Notes: generated from the letters alone by a model not told the origin. DNA of 64,000 nucleotides from Yponomeuta sedellus (GCA_934045075.1 OW203740.1:15042346-15106345), one strand, 5' to 3'. Numbered from the stretch's first letter, positions 30,309 to 44,379 are shown. Numbers and translations: made by a program.

Positions 30309-30526
30309 AGAAAATTTAATGTCAAACTTTGTTTACAATTTTTTGGACTTCAAACCATAGACAAAAATGGCTGAACGCGTTATTGGCTGTTTAGGAAAAT
30401 ATATTTTTATGTTGCTTTTAGGTCCTCAAAAAATATACTAAAATATTTTTTGGTCTAATGGAAGAGTTATTTGCCGTTTAAGACTTACTATAGAAGAGAG
30501 TCAAATAGTGGATTAGGAAGTAGAAT

Positions 30527-30652
30527 TGCTACTCTAACTTCACAAATGTACATAACTTAGAAAACAAAGTCATTGGTACATGCCGAGATTTGAACTCACT
30601 ACCTCCCGATTGAGAAGCCGCCAGAAGCTTTCCACCGCTCCGTCACCACCGT
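30527..30652 (-). mobile_element. SINE-T3, head plus part of body
   Basis: Minus strand: GACGGTGGTGACGGAGCGGT (box A), a small insertion of about 10 bp (AAGCTTCTGG), GTGAGTTCAAATCTCGGC (worn box B), then ATGACTTTGTTTTCTAAGTT. Confidence 0.75.
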
Positions 30653-30844
30653 CTGGTTGTAGGACTACTGTGACTGGTAACCTTCTACCATACAATGGTA
30701 TAAAAATTGTTATAGACCGGTCCGTTAAATGGTTTAATAATTGCTCTGGTGCAAAGATTATTTTGGGGCGACAACTTCCCAAAGTGAAGTCAAAGCTCGA
30801 ATTTGTTTTGTGTTTCCATCTAATACAAGCGGTTTATTAGTGTT

Positions 30845-31175
30845 CCATAGTAGGGTTGTTGAGGAACTTGTTACGAGGAAGAGCATGAGGAAGAGGAATT
30901 TATTAAAATCGATTTTGAAGAATAGGATGAGGATGAGGAATCTGGCAGACTAAGGGGATGAGGATGAGGATGAGAAAGAGAATGCAGGAGACTTCTCTCT
31001 CTCTCACTCCCTCACACATTTCGTTTAAACAAAACTTATAGCTCTCCTTTCTATTAAATTCCTCTTAAAATATAAGGAGGAGGAAAAGAATTGTTTTAGA
31101 ATAAATTTTGAGGAAAAGGAAGAGGATGAGGAACCATAAAAATATGACAGAGAGAGAGAGAGAGAGAGAGAGACA
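30845..31175. repeat. GA-rich low-complexity tract
   Basis: Successive GAGGAAGAG and GATGAG runs, ending in an uninterrupted (GA)n of about 26 bp near 31146-31173. Open frames over it are artefacts of composition. Confidence 0.85.
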
Positions 31176-31562
31176 TTTATTTGAAGCCACAAAGATACAA
31201 TACACATAACACACATAACGATATTAAAATAATACAGACAAATAAGAAAAGAAAGATGGAACATACCGGTAGCATGGGAACCAGTGCTTAAGTGCATGAG
31301 ATCCCCTTGCTAGAAGCGTGACTGTAGAATAAATAATAAAAAATAAATTTAATTTCAATTAATAATCGGTATCTTTAAGTTCATATAAAGTAATTAGTTT
31401 ATAAATTTAATTTTAACTTCAATTACTGATAATAAATATTGTTGACTTTATATAAAAATAATTGGTTTGTCTATTTTGGAACGTAACTTCATAATTAACT
31501 TTTGTAATTTTTGCCGAGGGTAGTAAACTAACCGTTAATGATTTCTAAAAGACACCTGTCAC
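31176..31562. other. AT-rich spacer
   Basis: Starts with ACATTTATTTGAAGCC, possibly a retroelement tail reversed. Nothing else recognised. Confidence 0.35.
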
Positions 31563-31665
31563 CTCAGTCATCCGGGACCACGGCACCTGAAAAAGTGCCG
31601 AAACGTTGGAAAATTGTAAAAATGTAATAAACGAGCATAAATCCGTATAAAAAAAAACAGTTTTA
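31563..31665 (+). repeat. Penelope-like repeat (REP-I)
   Basis: CAGTCATCCGGGACCACGGC, then ACCTGAAAAAGTGCCGAAAC and a 3' end TAAACGAGCATAAATCCGTA with an A-run and CAGTTTTAATTA. Nearly identical to the right half of 20937-21110, without the inverted left half. Confidence 0.55.
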
Positions 31666-32141
31666 ATTAAGAAAAGAAAGAACAAAGAAAAATATTATAT
31701 AACAAAGAATATGATATAAAACAAACATTTACAATTTAGAAGGGCATGAGGAAATTCCTCATTTTAGTTGCCGCTGGTCTAGCTAACGTGGACATTTGAA
31801 AGCAAACACAAAAATGCTCGAGTATTTTCTGTCGCTTAACACTGTAATTTTTTGGACGAACGCGAGCCACTCAGCAGACAACGTTACAAGCATTTTTCAG
31901 GATATGGGAAAATAGGTAGCCGGTGCTTGAGTGGCTCAAATATATAATGCAACCATGGCTTTGCTATATGAAGTACTTTTGAGAAATAGACAAATAGAGG
32001 CAGAAAACACTTTTTTGCAATACCAGAAAAAATTAATACACAACGTAGTTGTACAAACGGGAATTAACATAATTAGTTGACCTAAATAATAATCGCGATA
32101 AGACCTTTTAAGGTATATATTTAAGATTGTTACATAAAGAT
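31666..32141. other. AT-rich spacer
   Basis: No feature recognised. CTAAATAATAATCGCGAT near 32081 resembles the repeat at 57893. Confidence 0.35.
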
Positions 32142-33801
32142 CAAATTTAAAAACCTATTTAGAGGCTAAAAATTTCACCCATGCCGGGATTCGAACCCGC
32201 AACCTCTGGCTATCCGTGCCAGCGCTCTACCAATTGAGCCAATGGGCGGCTCACGGCATCAGTGAAATTTCGAACCTCTTTACACTATTCTCTGTATTAC
32301 GTACAGGCAGCGACATCTGACTTAAGCAAATTGCATTACTTACAGCCCCGATTACCTACTTTGCAGTAGGAGTGGGTCGTTGTCCGATATTTTGACGACG
32401 AAACGCAACCGTTTTTTCTGGAACGAAAACAGGTCCTCGAAACGGTCCTCGTTCGCAACTGGTTTCATTGTATGCGAACGAGCAAGTCGCAGAGGACGGT
32501 CAAACGAGTGCGAACGAGACGAAATCACGAAACATCGGAAAAAATAAGTTGTTTTACACGATATTCGACTGTATACTCATAGACATAAAGATTACTTTAT
32601 TGTATCACAGACCAAAACGAACGGAACGAGCAAGGAGCCGACGACGACGTCGCAATGATTTCATTACGTTCTAGGCTCTATTAATATAGCACTAAAGGAC
32701 ATATCCGCGTCAAATAATCTAAGGACTGGTCTCGCGACGAACGAACGCTGGCTCTGCTTTAGAGTCTCTGGCACTGCTTTATAATGAAACGTAAAACGGT
32801 CCTATCGTCGCGGAACACAAAACGGTCTTATAAAACGGTTCGTCTTTGCAACGATCACTCCTACTTTGCAGTTAGGTTTAACATCGGAACGATATCACTG
32901 TACCCACATGATTACACTATTTTTATTTTTAATGCACTAACCCGTGCTAAGGAACAAATTCAAAAACCTATTTAGAGGCTAAAAATTTCACCCATGCCGG
33001 GATTCGAACCCGCAACCTCTGGCTATCCGTGCCAGCGCTCTACCTATTGAGCCAATGGGCGGCTCACGGCATCAGTGAAATTTCGAACCTCTTTACACTA
33101 TTCTCTGTATTACGTACAGGCAGCGACATCTGACTTAAGCAAATTGCATTACTTACAGCCCCGATTACCTACTTTGCAGTTAGGTTTAACATCGGAACGA
33201 TATCACTGTACCCACATGATTACACTATTTTTATTTTTAATGCACTAACCCGTGCTAAGGAACAAATTCAAAAACCTATTTAGAGGCTAAAAATTTCACC
33301 CATGCCGGGATTCGAACCCGCAACCTCTGGCTATCCGTGCCAGCGCTCTACCAATTGAGCCAATGGGCGGCTCACGGCATCAGTGAAATTTCGAACCTCT
33401 TTACACTATTCTCTGTATTACGTACAGGCAGCGACATCTGACTTAAGCAAATTGCATTACTTACAGCCCCGACTACCTACTTTGCAGTTAGGTTTAACAT
33501 CGGAACGATATCACTGTTCCCACATGATTACACTATTTTTATTTTTAATGCACTAACCCGTGCTAAGGAACAAATTTAAAAACCTATTTAGAGGCTAAAA
33601 ATTTCACCCATGCCGGGATTCGAACCCGCAACCTCTGGCTATCCGTACCAGCGCTCTACCAATTGAGCCAATGGGCGACTCACGGCATCAGTGAAATTTC
33701 GAACCTCTTTACAATATTCTCTGTATTACGTACAGGCAGCGACATCTGACTTAAGCAAATAATATTAATTAATTGTAAAGAGGTTCGAAATTTCACTGAT
33801 C
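32142..33801 (-). repeat. Tandem array of a 308-bp tRNA-like unit
   Basis: Four minus-oriented copies of SINE-T1 lie head to tail. Equivalent bases (ATGCACTAACCC) fall at 32932, 33240 and 33548, a period of exactly 308 bp. Each unit carries a tRNA-like region with box A TGGCTCAATTGGTAGAGCGC and box B GGGTTCGAATCCCGG. The 7-bp acceptor stem CGCCCAT/ATGGGTG is preserved. The copies differ at very few bases. The first unit is cut by a 497-bp insertion. At 33775-33801 the array ends with a short piece in the opposite orientation (TGTAAAGAGGTTCGAAATTT). Confidence 0.9.
32367..32863. mobile_element. hAT-like MITE, 8-bp TSD, inside the array
   Basis: Terminal inverted repeats TAGGAGTGGGTCGTTG and, reversed, TAGGAGTGATCGTTG. 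The 8-bp target CTTTGCAG is duplicated at 32359-32366 and 32864-32871 and fits the hAT preference nTnnnnAn. Intact array units at 33175 and 33483 show the unoccupied site, confirming the boundaries. Its open frames (32468-32674, 32784-32975) show no transposase motif. Many AACGGTC/CGAACGAG words recur inside. Confidence 0.88.
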
Positions 33802-37486
<3,685 letters not shown>

Positions 37487-37593
37487 CTTAATATATTTTA
37501 ACAAAGAAACGTTAAGATTTGTATCTCAATATTCTGTAAAAAACTAACAACCTCTTTCAAACAAACAACTCACCTTAGCACAAATTAGGATTA
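37487..37593. other. Short spacer
   Basis: AT-rich, nothing seen. Confidence 0.4.
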
Positions 37594-37792
37594 TTTTTAC
37601 ACGTTCAGTCTGGCGTCAGTCAATTCCATCAGTCTGGTTAGACTGACGGCAGACTGATTGTCTATGCAGTGGATTGATGAACCAGACTGACGGATATTCG
37701 AACATTTTGATGCTTCATCTGTCTGGCATCAATCCGAGCTTGGTCAAGGTCACAGACTGAACTGACGCCAGACTGAACGTGTAAACTCCGTC
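37594..37792. mobile_element. MITE-2, inverted relative to 15771
   Basis: The right end (reversed) is GACGGAGTTTACACGTTCAG. The left end lost the outer eight bases (TTTTTACACGTTCAGTC). The internal order is the reverse of the 15771-15974 copy. Confidence 0.8.
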
Positions 37793-37832
37793 TTACGTTG
37801 ACGTAATTCCAGTTTTGTAGACGTCAAATGAA

Positions 37833-37872
37833 TTTTTAAACCAAAAAGGATTCGTCCTTTTTGGTTTAAAAA
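37833..37872. repeat. Perfect 18-bp hairpin with TTCG loop
   Basis: Arms TTTTTAAACCAAAAAGGA and TCCTTTTTGGTTTAAAAA flank TTCG. The arms are perfect. Confidence 0.85.
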
Positions 37873-39126
37873 CTTAAAAAAATATTGACGCCGCCCAAAT
37901 CGACACATGCGACACAGGCCCCCAAACTTACCAACTTGGTGTAGCATTAAAACGTTGACAGTAATAGATTATAAAAATTTTCATAACTTATTTGAAAAAA
38001 AAAAAAAACTTGCCCAAATTAATGTGTATGAAACGTAAACTTTTCCACTAAAAACGGGATTTTAAAACACGCAACTGTCCAGAGTGCACAGAGTTTTTAC
38101 ATAAAAGCTGTGACGTCACTTGGCTAAATAGAAAATAGTACGGACGTAACGTTTCCCGCTATTTTTCTCCATTAAACTTGGGCGAATGAGAGAGCGTCGC
38201 CGTTCTCCAAACTTTGATAAAACTAAACGCAAAAGTTGGTTGTAATTTAATTTCAATTTAACTTACTTTACACTTAGAAACTTCCGTTTTAAACAGATGG
38301 GATATTAGGGGTAACAAAGTATTTAGAAAGAGGAAAGATTATTGTTTGTAATTTGAGTAAGAGCAAGTCCAAAGAAGCGATTGAAAGAGGATTATCATAA
38401 AAATATATATATAGGTATGGATACATTTCGTATGTGTAGTTATTTTTAGGATTTTTGTAGATTTAGTACCTACCTAGTTTCTTTTTTTGTGCAAGTACTT
38501 AGATCCGTTCTTAACTGCATTTGCGATCGTCCAAGGTTTGAAACAATATTTTACATAGATAAGATCGCCTTTGTGCATGTTCTTTGTTATGTAATATTTG
38601 TATGTTTTGTTTGCCATAAAGTATATGATGTATTAATGTATACCTTGTTGGTGACCCTAAATAAATAAAAAATCTTAGGTACGCTCTGCCAACCCTTTCG
38701 GATGGATACCGATCATACCGATTGCTATTGTAAGGTACACAATACAGTACAATAAATTGTTTTGAAAATTGCATTGCGTTGGCCATAGGGACGGGCAGCT
38801 GCCAATGCGTTCAAAAAAGTTAATGAACTTTGTAAATTAATTTGGAATCGATTTAATTATCTGTAGCCCGCATAATCGGGAACTGAAAACAGCTCCAATA
38901 TTTGAATGTCCGCCAAATGTCATCGGTAAACACTGGATGTGGCAGCGGTATGTTTTTGTGGTTAACTGCTATTGGATGAATAATACAGGTTAACAGAAAC
39001 TTTAGAGAATCGGCTGTATGTTCAATAGTAGGCATATGGAGGATTTGCACAAAAAAAATAATCACGTTGCAGAGCCCATCTATGTAAACTAAAAAAGTTA
39101 GCCTTAGCATCTACGTCATGAGATAA
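37873..39126. other. Spacer with unrecognised open frames
   Basis: A minus frame at 39110-38853 (85 codons) ends FPIMRATDN and has no start signal or splice sites I trust. 38786-38511 is likewise unassigned. Confidence 0.3.
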
Positions 39127-39285
39127 TAAATACAGCGCCCAGTAGCACCTTCACTCACACTAGATTGGTGAAGGGACCATTCGGACACTGCAGCTCCTGG
39201 GTCATTGTATGTTTTTTAGATGAAGTAGGCTTTCCCACCACAAATACCATCCCGACATCTTAGACGGCCTAGCCTAAAGACAAGA
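39127..39285 (+). repeat. REP-G copy
   Basis: AGCGCCCAGTAGCACCTTCA, then CTCACACTAGATTGGTGAAG and TTTTTTAGATGAAGTAGGC, parallel to 12754-12920. Confidence 0.6.
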
Positions 39286-39324
39286 CAAGTCACTACGTGC
39301 GGAGCCATGCCGCGGCTTTCCTCA

Positions 39325-39382
39325 CGATGTTTTCCTTCACAGTTAGCGTGCGTTATTGCTACTACAAATTCGCAAATGTTGT
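39325..39382 (-). mobile_element. SINE-T3 body fragment
   Basis: TTCCTCACGATGTTTTCCTT, then CACAGTTAGCGTGCGTTATT and GCTACTACAAATTCGCAAAT, the reversed body block. Confidence 0.6.
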
Positions 39383-39887
39383 CTATCTAACTAGTCAGTT
39401 CATAAACAGACCCCACTGTGGGGCAAGAGACTATGTTACCCTTGACCAGGCAATGGTATTATAGTTCGCGACATAGATTTTATCTTATAACTTTGAAATG
39501 AAGACCAAAATCATTCAAAAATGTATGGTAGCTCCGCTTTTGAAGGGTTAAATATGTAAACAGCGGTTAATTTGAGATATATAACGAACACCCCTCATTT
39601 ATATGTCTGTTGCGAAGTGGAACGTTACTGAATAGATTTTATTTTCTCTTATGTAACGGCTAAAATGCCAACGACTTTAAACTGATCAAACTAATCAGTC
39701 AGTCAGTAGTGGAACGAGTATAGTTTGTTGAAATATACACGGTTATCAAACATATTTCCAGTGATAAGCGCCATTGCGTATTTGCACAATAACGTTCTAC
39801 GTGTTAATATCGCTGTATTTTTGTACAATAGTTAAGTCGAGTTGTTGATTCGTTGGAAAGCCGGCTTTCTTGTTGGATCAATTTTTT

Positions 39888-40036
39888 TACCTAGCCTATA
39901 TACCTACGTCCCGTGCACGTGGGCACGTCTACGTGCAGGGCATGGGCCTTCTCTCCGAGAGCGAAAAGCACGCTTAATTCGTATGCCCACCGCGGATTGG
40001 AAATTCCAAGCACTGAGTTACGAGAGCACCTCAGGT
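39888..40036 (-). mobile_element. SINE-T3 3' end
   Basis: Reversed tail TAGCCTATATACCTACGTCC, then GTGCAGGGCATGGGCCTTCT, TATGCCCACCGCGGATTGGA and CAAGCACTGAG. The duplicated GTGCACGTGGGCACGTCTAC near 39910 is a local disturbance. Confidence 0.7.
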
Positions 40037-40254
40037 ACTTTTTTTTAAAATTTACTTTTTCCTTTACAGTTAGCGCTACAAAAACATAAAATGTATCCAT
40101 CCTCACGGTTCGATTAGTCCACCAATTTAAGTTCGCACAGCGAGCTGAGGAGAGACCTATGCTCGGTTTTTCTCTGCGCGGGATCGAATCCGAAACGAGG
40201 TCGTTCGCCAGAGAACTAAAGTAATCGACATAGCTCAATGGATTAGCGATGAGC
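40037..40254 (-). mobile_element. Possible tRNA-like SINE head
   Basis: Reversed GGATTCGATCCCGCGCAGAG near 40170 is box B-like. TAGCTCAATGGATTAGCGAT near 40230 is box A-like but on the plus strand, so the two halves are in opposite orientations. Worn or rearranged. Confidence 0.4.
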
Positions 40255-40510
40255 GGGTCCGACACTGAAGTGGCAGTGAGCGGGTGATATCTAGAGGACC
40301 GATAACCGTTGAGGCAGACTGGTTCCTGAGTGGAGACCGCGAATCGGCAAAAGCAGCGTAGAACGCCCTGTGACCAGGTGGAGCGACGACATTCGCAAAG
40401 CGGTAGGCAGTGACTGGTAGAGGAGAGCCGAAGAACCGGCTCAGTGGCGTGTCTTGTGAGATGCCTATGTCCAGCAGTCGACTGACGCCCGCTGATGGTG
40501 ATGATGATTT
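40255..40510 (+). pseudogene. RTE LINE C-terminus, frame-broken
   Basis: TLKWQ*AGDI*RTDNR, then WRPRIGKSS, ERPVTRWSDDIRKAVGSDW and AYVQQST are readable as the KLKWQWAGHIARRTDNR ... YVQQWT end of RTE, with stops and one amino-acid-level gap. It ends TGATGGTGATGATGAT. Confidence 0.8.
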
Positions 40511-40839
40511 ATCCATTGATGAGGCTATTGCTACAGTATGGAGGTCCTTAACCACTTCATGCTATAGCATGCCAATATATTGGCGTAAATAGTTATTTAT
40601 TGACTGTTTGCATCCCGGCCCGCACACTAACAAAACATGAAAGGAAGCACTTCCAGTTCTAATATTTACACTTCCATCGGCCGTTTGTTTGCCCTATTTT
40701 AGAACAAACACTAGAGTTTTTTTACCAAAAACCGCTTCCGGGCTAACTGTTAAAAGAATATCCGGTGTGTCGAAATCCTATTGTACGTCGAAATAGCAAC
40801 GTAAGTACTAAATCACGGTATTACGTCTGATTTCTATGC
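40511..40839. other. Spacer
   Basis: Two overlapping 14-bp palindromes at 40558-40584 (CATGCTATAGCATG, GCCAATATATTGGC). Nothing else. Confidence 0.4.
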
Positions 40840-41113
40840 CGTCCCGTGACTACCGCTAGTGGCATTTTTCCGAGCGCTTCCGTGCTTCGCAAGGCACGTT
40901 AAGCCGTTGGTGCCAGCTGTCATATAATGGCAATCGTTAAGCCATGTCAGAGGCCTTTTGGGCGGCTTGGTAACTTCGGACAGTAAGGCCCGCCACTGTC
41001 TTACAATCCTCCACCAACCCGGACTTGGCCCCCGTGGTGGAGTAAGGCCTAACCTTCCTGCGATGCAGGAAGAGACCCACGCCCCAGCAGTGGGCACATA
41101 CAAGGGTTGATAA
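40840..41113 (+). mobile_element. 5S-derived SINE, 5'-truncated, well kept
   Basis: Starts CGTCCCGTGACTACCGCTAG just after the 5S-like promoter. It runs through GTGCCAGCTGTCATATAATG and CAATCCTCCACCAACCCGGA to GCCCCAGCAGTGGGCACATA and GGGTTGATA. It is among the least diverged copies. Confidence 0.85.
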
Positions 41114-41117
41114 CGTA

Positions 41118-41265
41118 ACTATGGCGGAGGCTCGCTTCCGTGGGTTCGATTCTCGCTGGGGCCGCCGTATTTTTGTACAAATGGCCTCAAATGTGGGTGT
41201 ATTTCTATGTCTGAGTTGACCTTGCCTTGTTACCATAGCATAGGGTGTCCTAGTTTGTGTCGTAA
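41118..41265 (+). mobile_element. SINE-T5 fragment
   Basis: Box B GTGGGTTCGATTCTCGC, then GTACAAATGGCCTCAAATGT and TTGTTACCATAGCATAGGGT. It directly follows the 5S-SINE end, leaving a four-base gap. Confidence 0.65.
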
Positions 41266-41276
41266 GTTATTATTAT

Positions 41277-41355
41277 AATTACTTTATTGCACATGAAAAA
41301 CACAAAAAAGAAATACAATTTAAGAAAATACATGTACAAGGGCGAGCTTATATCT
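41277..41355 (-). repeat. Retroelement 3' tail (REP-R)
   Basis: ACTTTATTGCACATGAAAAA, then TACATGTACAAGGGCGAGCT, reversed; compare 61437-61500. Confidence 0.55.
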
Positions 41356-41489
41356 GTGAGACATTTCTTCTAGTAAACCTTGTGGAGTCGGAGTGGAGAT
41401 GTGAAACGGGTCTATGCACGTGCACAACATACTTTATTATTATTAAACATACTGCCTACAGCATTAAAATGTACACAACAGCAGCCGCC

Positions 41490-41710
41490 ATTCACAAAAC
41501 TACAATTCATAGTTTTTAATGACAGTTCGATGTTCATTGCGTATCTTATTAACACATTACATTAACAAGTAGTCACACTAATGAGTTGTTCTAATCGGAC
41601 AACAAACTATGAATTAAAGTTTTATGAGGAGTCTTTCTCCTTGCTCATCTATGGATTAATCGGCTATGCTATGTACATACATCAAATTGTCATAGGAGAA
41701 GAACATTAAT
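41490..41710. mobile_element. MITE-4 relative
   Basis: TTCACAAAACTACAATTCAT then AGTTT pairs with AAACTATGAATTAAAGTTTT at about 41603. GACAGTTCGATGTTCATTGC at 41522 pairs with the region CATCAAATTGTC at about 41683. Two-tier inverted arrangement, as at 26905. Confidence 0.5.
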
Positions 41711-41818
41711 TGTGGCCCTTGGTTCAATTGTTCTGATACTTTTCCGCGATTTCGGTGACATTCCCGTAGCAAAAGTTACTACCTTTTATTGATATGCTTT
41801 ATTTAACAGGACATTAAA

Positions 41819-41935
41819 TACCTATTTAGAGGCAAAAAATTCCACCCATGCCGGGATTCGGGATTTTTAGCCTCTAAATAGGTTTTTAAAATTGTCCTTA
41901 GCACGGGTTCGTGCATTAAAAATAAAAATAGTATA
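41819..41935 (+). mobile_element. Snap-back SINE-T1 with 11-bp TSD
   Basis: A 117-bp unit: inverted ACCTATTTAGAGGCAAAAAA plus a reversed partial box B (GCCGGGATTCG) joined to TTTTTAGCCTCTAAATAGG and the 3' end GTGCATTAAAAATAAAAATA then GTATA. The target AGGACATTAAA is duplicated at 41808-41818 and 41936-41946. The tRNA promoter is mostly gone. Confidence 0.92.
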
Positions 41936-42054
41936 AGGACATTAAACTATAAATAACATGTTAAAAGGCGTGCTTACCTCTGAAAGACACAGACACAGTT
42001 GTCAGTTTCATATAAAATCTTCCGTACGGGATAGAAAGAAATACTTTCACTCTC

Positions 42055-42395
42055 TTCTTCTTCTTCAGGCTATATTAATCCACTGCTGGACATAGCCGTT
42101 CCCTAATAAGCGCCATAGCGCCCTGTCTTCAGCTTGCCGCATCCAGCATTTGCCGGCAGTTTTTCGCAGATCGTCATCCCACCTGGTCGGAGGGCGTCCG
42201 TACGTTTGCCAAGTCGCGAACACGTTTCCTCAAGAACACGTTTACTCCAATAGTTCTCGGTTCTTCGCGAGATATGGCCAGCCCACTACCACTTCGGCTC
42301 GCTAATTCTCTGAGCTGTGCCTCTCTTGGATTCTCTGTCGGATGCATTCATTACGAATCCTATCCTTCAGAGAAACTCCAAGCATAGCTCTTTCA
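42055..42395 (-). pseudogene. RTE LINE C-terminus, longest copy in the window
   Basis: On the minus strand the frame reads RAMLGVSLKDRIRNECIRQR, then HSSEN, worn WAGH(I) and W-RPR parts, and the RPPTRW ... RCWM ... YVQQW end. The RAMLGVSLRDRIRNEEIRRRT start is a conserved RTE block upstream of the usual truncation point, so this copy keeps about 130 bp more than its relatives. Several frameshifts. The tail begins (reversed) CTTCTTCTTCTTCAGGCTAT. Confidence 0.85.
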
Positions 42396-42417
42396 CTCTA
42401 CAGTGACTTAATTTCAT

Positions 42418-42522
42418 ATAACTACACTGCCTTCAACCCTACACCATCTAAAAACAATGATCCAGGCACTGCAGCGTCCCTTGACGCATCTAGTGTAAGT
42501 GAACTGGACGCTGTATAAATAA
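42418..42522 (-). repeat. REP-G copy, reversed
   Basis: Minus strand: ACAGCGTCCAGTTCACTTAC, then ACTAGATGCGTCAAGGGACG and CACTGCAG-like words. Related to 12754 and 39127. Confidence 0.5.
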
Positions 42523-42978
42523 TCTCACTACGCAGATGCAAAGGCTAACACAACACTTCATGCTTAAATATGATAATACGATGTACCTACATTAAAAAGT
42601 CGATTAACCCACAGATTAAAAAGAAGACTGATACGCAATATAGCTCGGAAACTCGGCCCAGATAGATAGTAACTGTAATGAAGATAATAAACTATATTCA
42701 AACAATTCAGTCGACAGCACGCAACCGTATTCCGAGCAATCGCTGCACTGTCAGTTTTCACTTATTGTCGGCACTACCAATCTGAATTTAACTCTATGCG
42801 TTTTACATAAGAATGTTCTTTTAACAAAGAACTATCTAAAAGTAAAGATTTATCGACATCATTGTCTCGTAAATTTTTCCTCGCTTGTCATATAAAGAAG
42901 ATTAGTATATAAAGAAGAGAAGATAACCAATGGAAAAAAAAATATTTATTTTATAAGGTGTCTTCGGTAGAAGTGAAC
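42523..42978. other. AT-rich spacer
   Basis: Nothing recognised. Confidence 0.4.
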
Positions 42979-43348
42979 ATCATCATCATTATCAACCCAT
43001 TATATCCCCAACGAGGGGCACAGGTCTCTTACCTAAGGAAGGTATAGGCCATACTCCACCACGGGGGCTAACTCCGGTTTGGTGGAGGCTTGCAGGACTA
43101 GTGGCTGATTGAGGCCGTCGAAGTTTTCAAGCCGGCTAATGCTGACTTGGCTTAACGACTGCCATCTATCGTCGGCAGCCGGCACAAACTACTTAACGTG
43201 GCTTGCGAAACATAGAACCGCTCAGAAAAATGCCATTAGTGTTAGTCATAGACGGTCACCCATCCATGCACTGTACGTGCCCTGTCTTGCTTAACTTTCG
43301 CGATCGTTTAACTTTACTCAGGCAGCCGGGGCTACGAGCGATTCGTAG
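42979..43348 (-). mobile_element. 5S-derived SINE, full-length divergent subfamily
   Basis: Right end (reversed) CGTAGCCCCGGCTGCCTGAG, then GTTAAGCAAGACAGGGCACG, TACAGTGCATGGATGGGTGA and CCGTC: the 5S-like promoter with different substitutions from the other copies. The left end TATCAACCCATTATATCCCC then AACGAGGGGCACAGG and a preceding (ATC)n run show the LINE-like tail. Full length, about 370 bp. It groups with the 54455 fragment (CCCATT..GTCCCC.ACGAGGGGCA), so at least two subfamilies exist. Confidence 0.85.
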
Positions 43349-43399
43349 ATTCGAAAGTGAACATGATGAATCTTAATCTTTTCGAAATGACGTAGATAA

Positions 43400-43548
43400 C
43401 CCAACCCGAAGTATACCTCAGCGCTTGAATTTACCAAGCGTCGCGTCGGTGGGCACGCGTGGCAATTAAGCCCATTGTCTCTTTCTTTCTCTCTCTCTCT
43501 CTGGGAGAACGCATGTTGCCCGCCGTGGGACGTATAAAGGCTAGTTAA
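43400..43548 (+). mobile_element. SINE-T3 3' end
   Basis: ATACCTCAGCGCTTGAATTT, then GGTGGGCACGCGTGGCAATT, AAGCCCATTG, a (CT)n run, and GCCCGCCGTGGGACGTATAA then AGGCTAG: the RTE-like tail. Confidence 0.75.
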
Positions 43549-43551
43549 AAA

Positions 43552-43625
43552 AATACTTTATTGCACACATAAAAATATTACAGGAAACACAAAATGAAAA
43601 GTAGCTATACATGGTGAGATAATAG
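43552..43625 (-). repeat. Retroelement 3' tail (REP-R)
   Basis: ATACTTTATTGCACACATAA, then AATATTACAGGAAACACAAA, reversed AATAAAGT tail. Confidence 0.5.
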
Positions 43626-44076
43626 AGTAGTGAAAATAACTAGAAATGTAAGTAGATAATTAAGGCTGAATCACTGCCCTCGGCCAGTAAGGTACCCAGA
43701 AAGCTGGCTGAATAATATAATAATAATCTCTACACTACATCATTTTAAAGTTTAAAGCGGCTCTAACGATAAAACGCAAAGAAATCCCACGTAACGAGGC
43801 AAGTTAGCCCCACGGCGGGCGCCCGACGAAGCCCCGCCGAAATGTCGACCACATTACTAGACTCTCTCGATTCTGTTAGTGTATTATTGTAGGAAATTCA
43901 TCGAGCATCCGGGCTCGTCTATAATTTCCTTCAGCAACTTTCCGTCATAAGGTTGTCTGGAAGAAATTGGTCTTAGCAATAAGGCCGTCAATTGTTCTTT
44001 GTATCTTTACATGTTTTATAATATGTGCTCTGGTGTACAATAAAGAAGAATTCTTATCTTATCTCGTCCTCCTTAA
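43626..44076. other. Spacer, partly GC-rich
   Basis: 43800-43845 has ACGGCGGGCGCCCGACGAAG then CCCCGCCGAAATGTCGACCA, whose GAAATGTCG end recalls Penelope-like termini. No coding evidence. Confidence 0.35.
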
Positions 44077-44379
44077 ATGTGCATCCTGAAGTTGCAACAA
44101 TACACTATCAGCGAATTAGTGTACAATGGCCCGGATATAATTGACGAAACGGAAATGGTAGATAGCTCGTTTGATTACATACGAACAACTAATTCAGCCA
44201 GTATCTTTTATAAAAAGTTTGGGTTGTTGAAAAAACGAAAAAACGAAAAAATTGTGCCACGATATAAAAAAACACGTACAATTATTGAGGGTTATAATTC
44301 ATTTACTCTTTACTTTATAACGCAATACATCGGCACGACTTGCAGAGATCTACACTATTACGTAAAACAAAATTTTTGA
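44077..44379 (+). other. Unrecognised 100-codon open frame
   Basis: ATG to stop, lysine-, tyrosine- and threonine-rich (KKRKNEKIVPRYKKTRT in the middle). No motif, signal peptide or membrane segment. Codons are as AT-rich as the flanks, and there is no splice or promoter signal. The absence of in-frame stops for 100 codons in about 65% AT DNA is mildly unusual. It may be a decayed transposon frame or chance. Confidence 0.2.

Noticed and set aside
31025..31297. 90-codon minus frame with poly-serine/leucine
   Set aside because: Produced by the (GA)n and GAGGAA low-complexity tract.
32142..33801. Array of tRNA genes
   Set aside because: Units have A and B boxes and a pairable acceptor stem, but also a conserved 5' extension and 3' tail, a diverged anticodon loop (ACGGATA), and dispersed truncated copies. 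It is a SINE, not functional tRNA genes.
32142..33801. CRISPR-like regular spacing
   Set aside because: The 308-bp period is whole-unit tandem duplication with no short repeat/spacer alternation, in a eukaryotic genome.
40235..40555. 106-codon minus frame
   Set aside because: It is antisense to an RTE C-terminal remnant.
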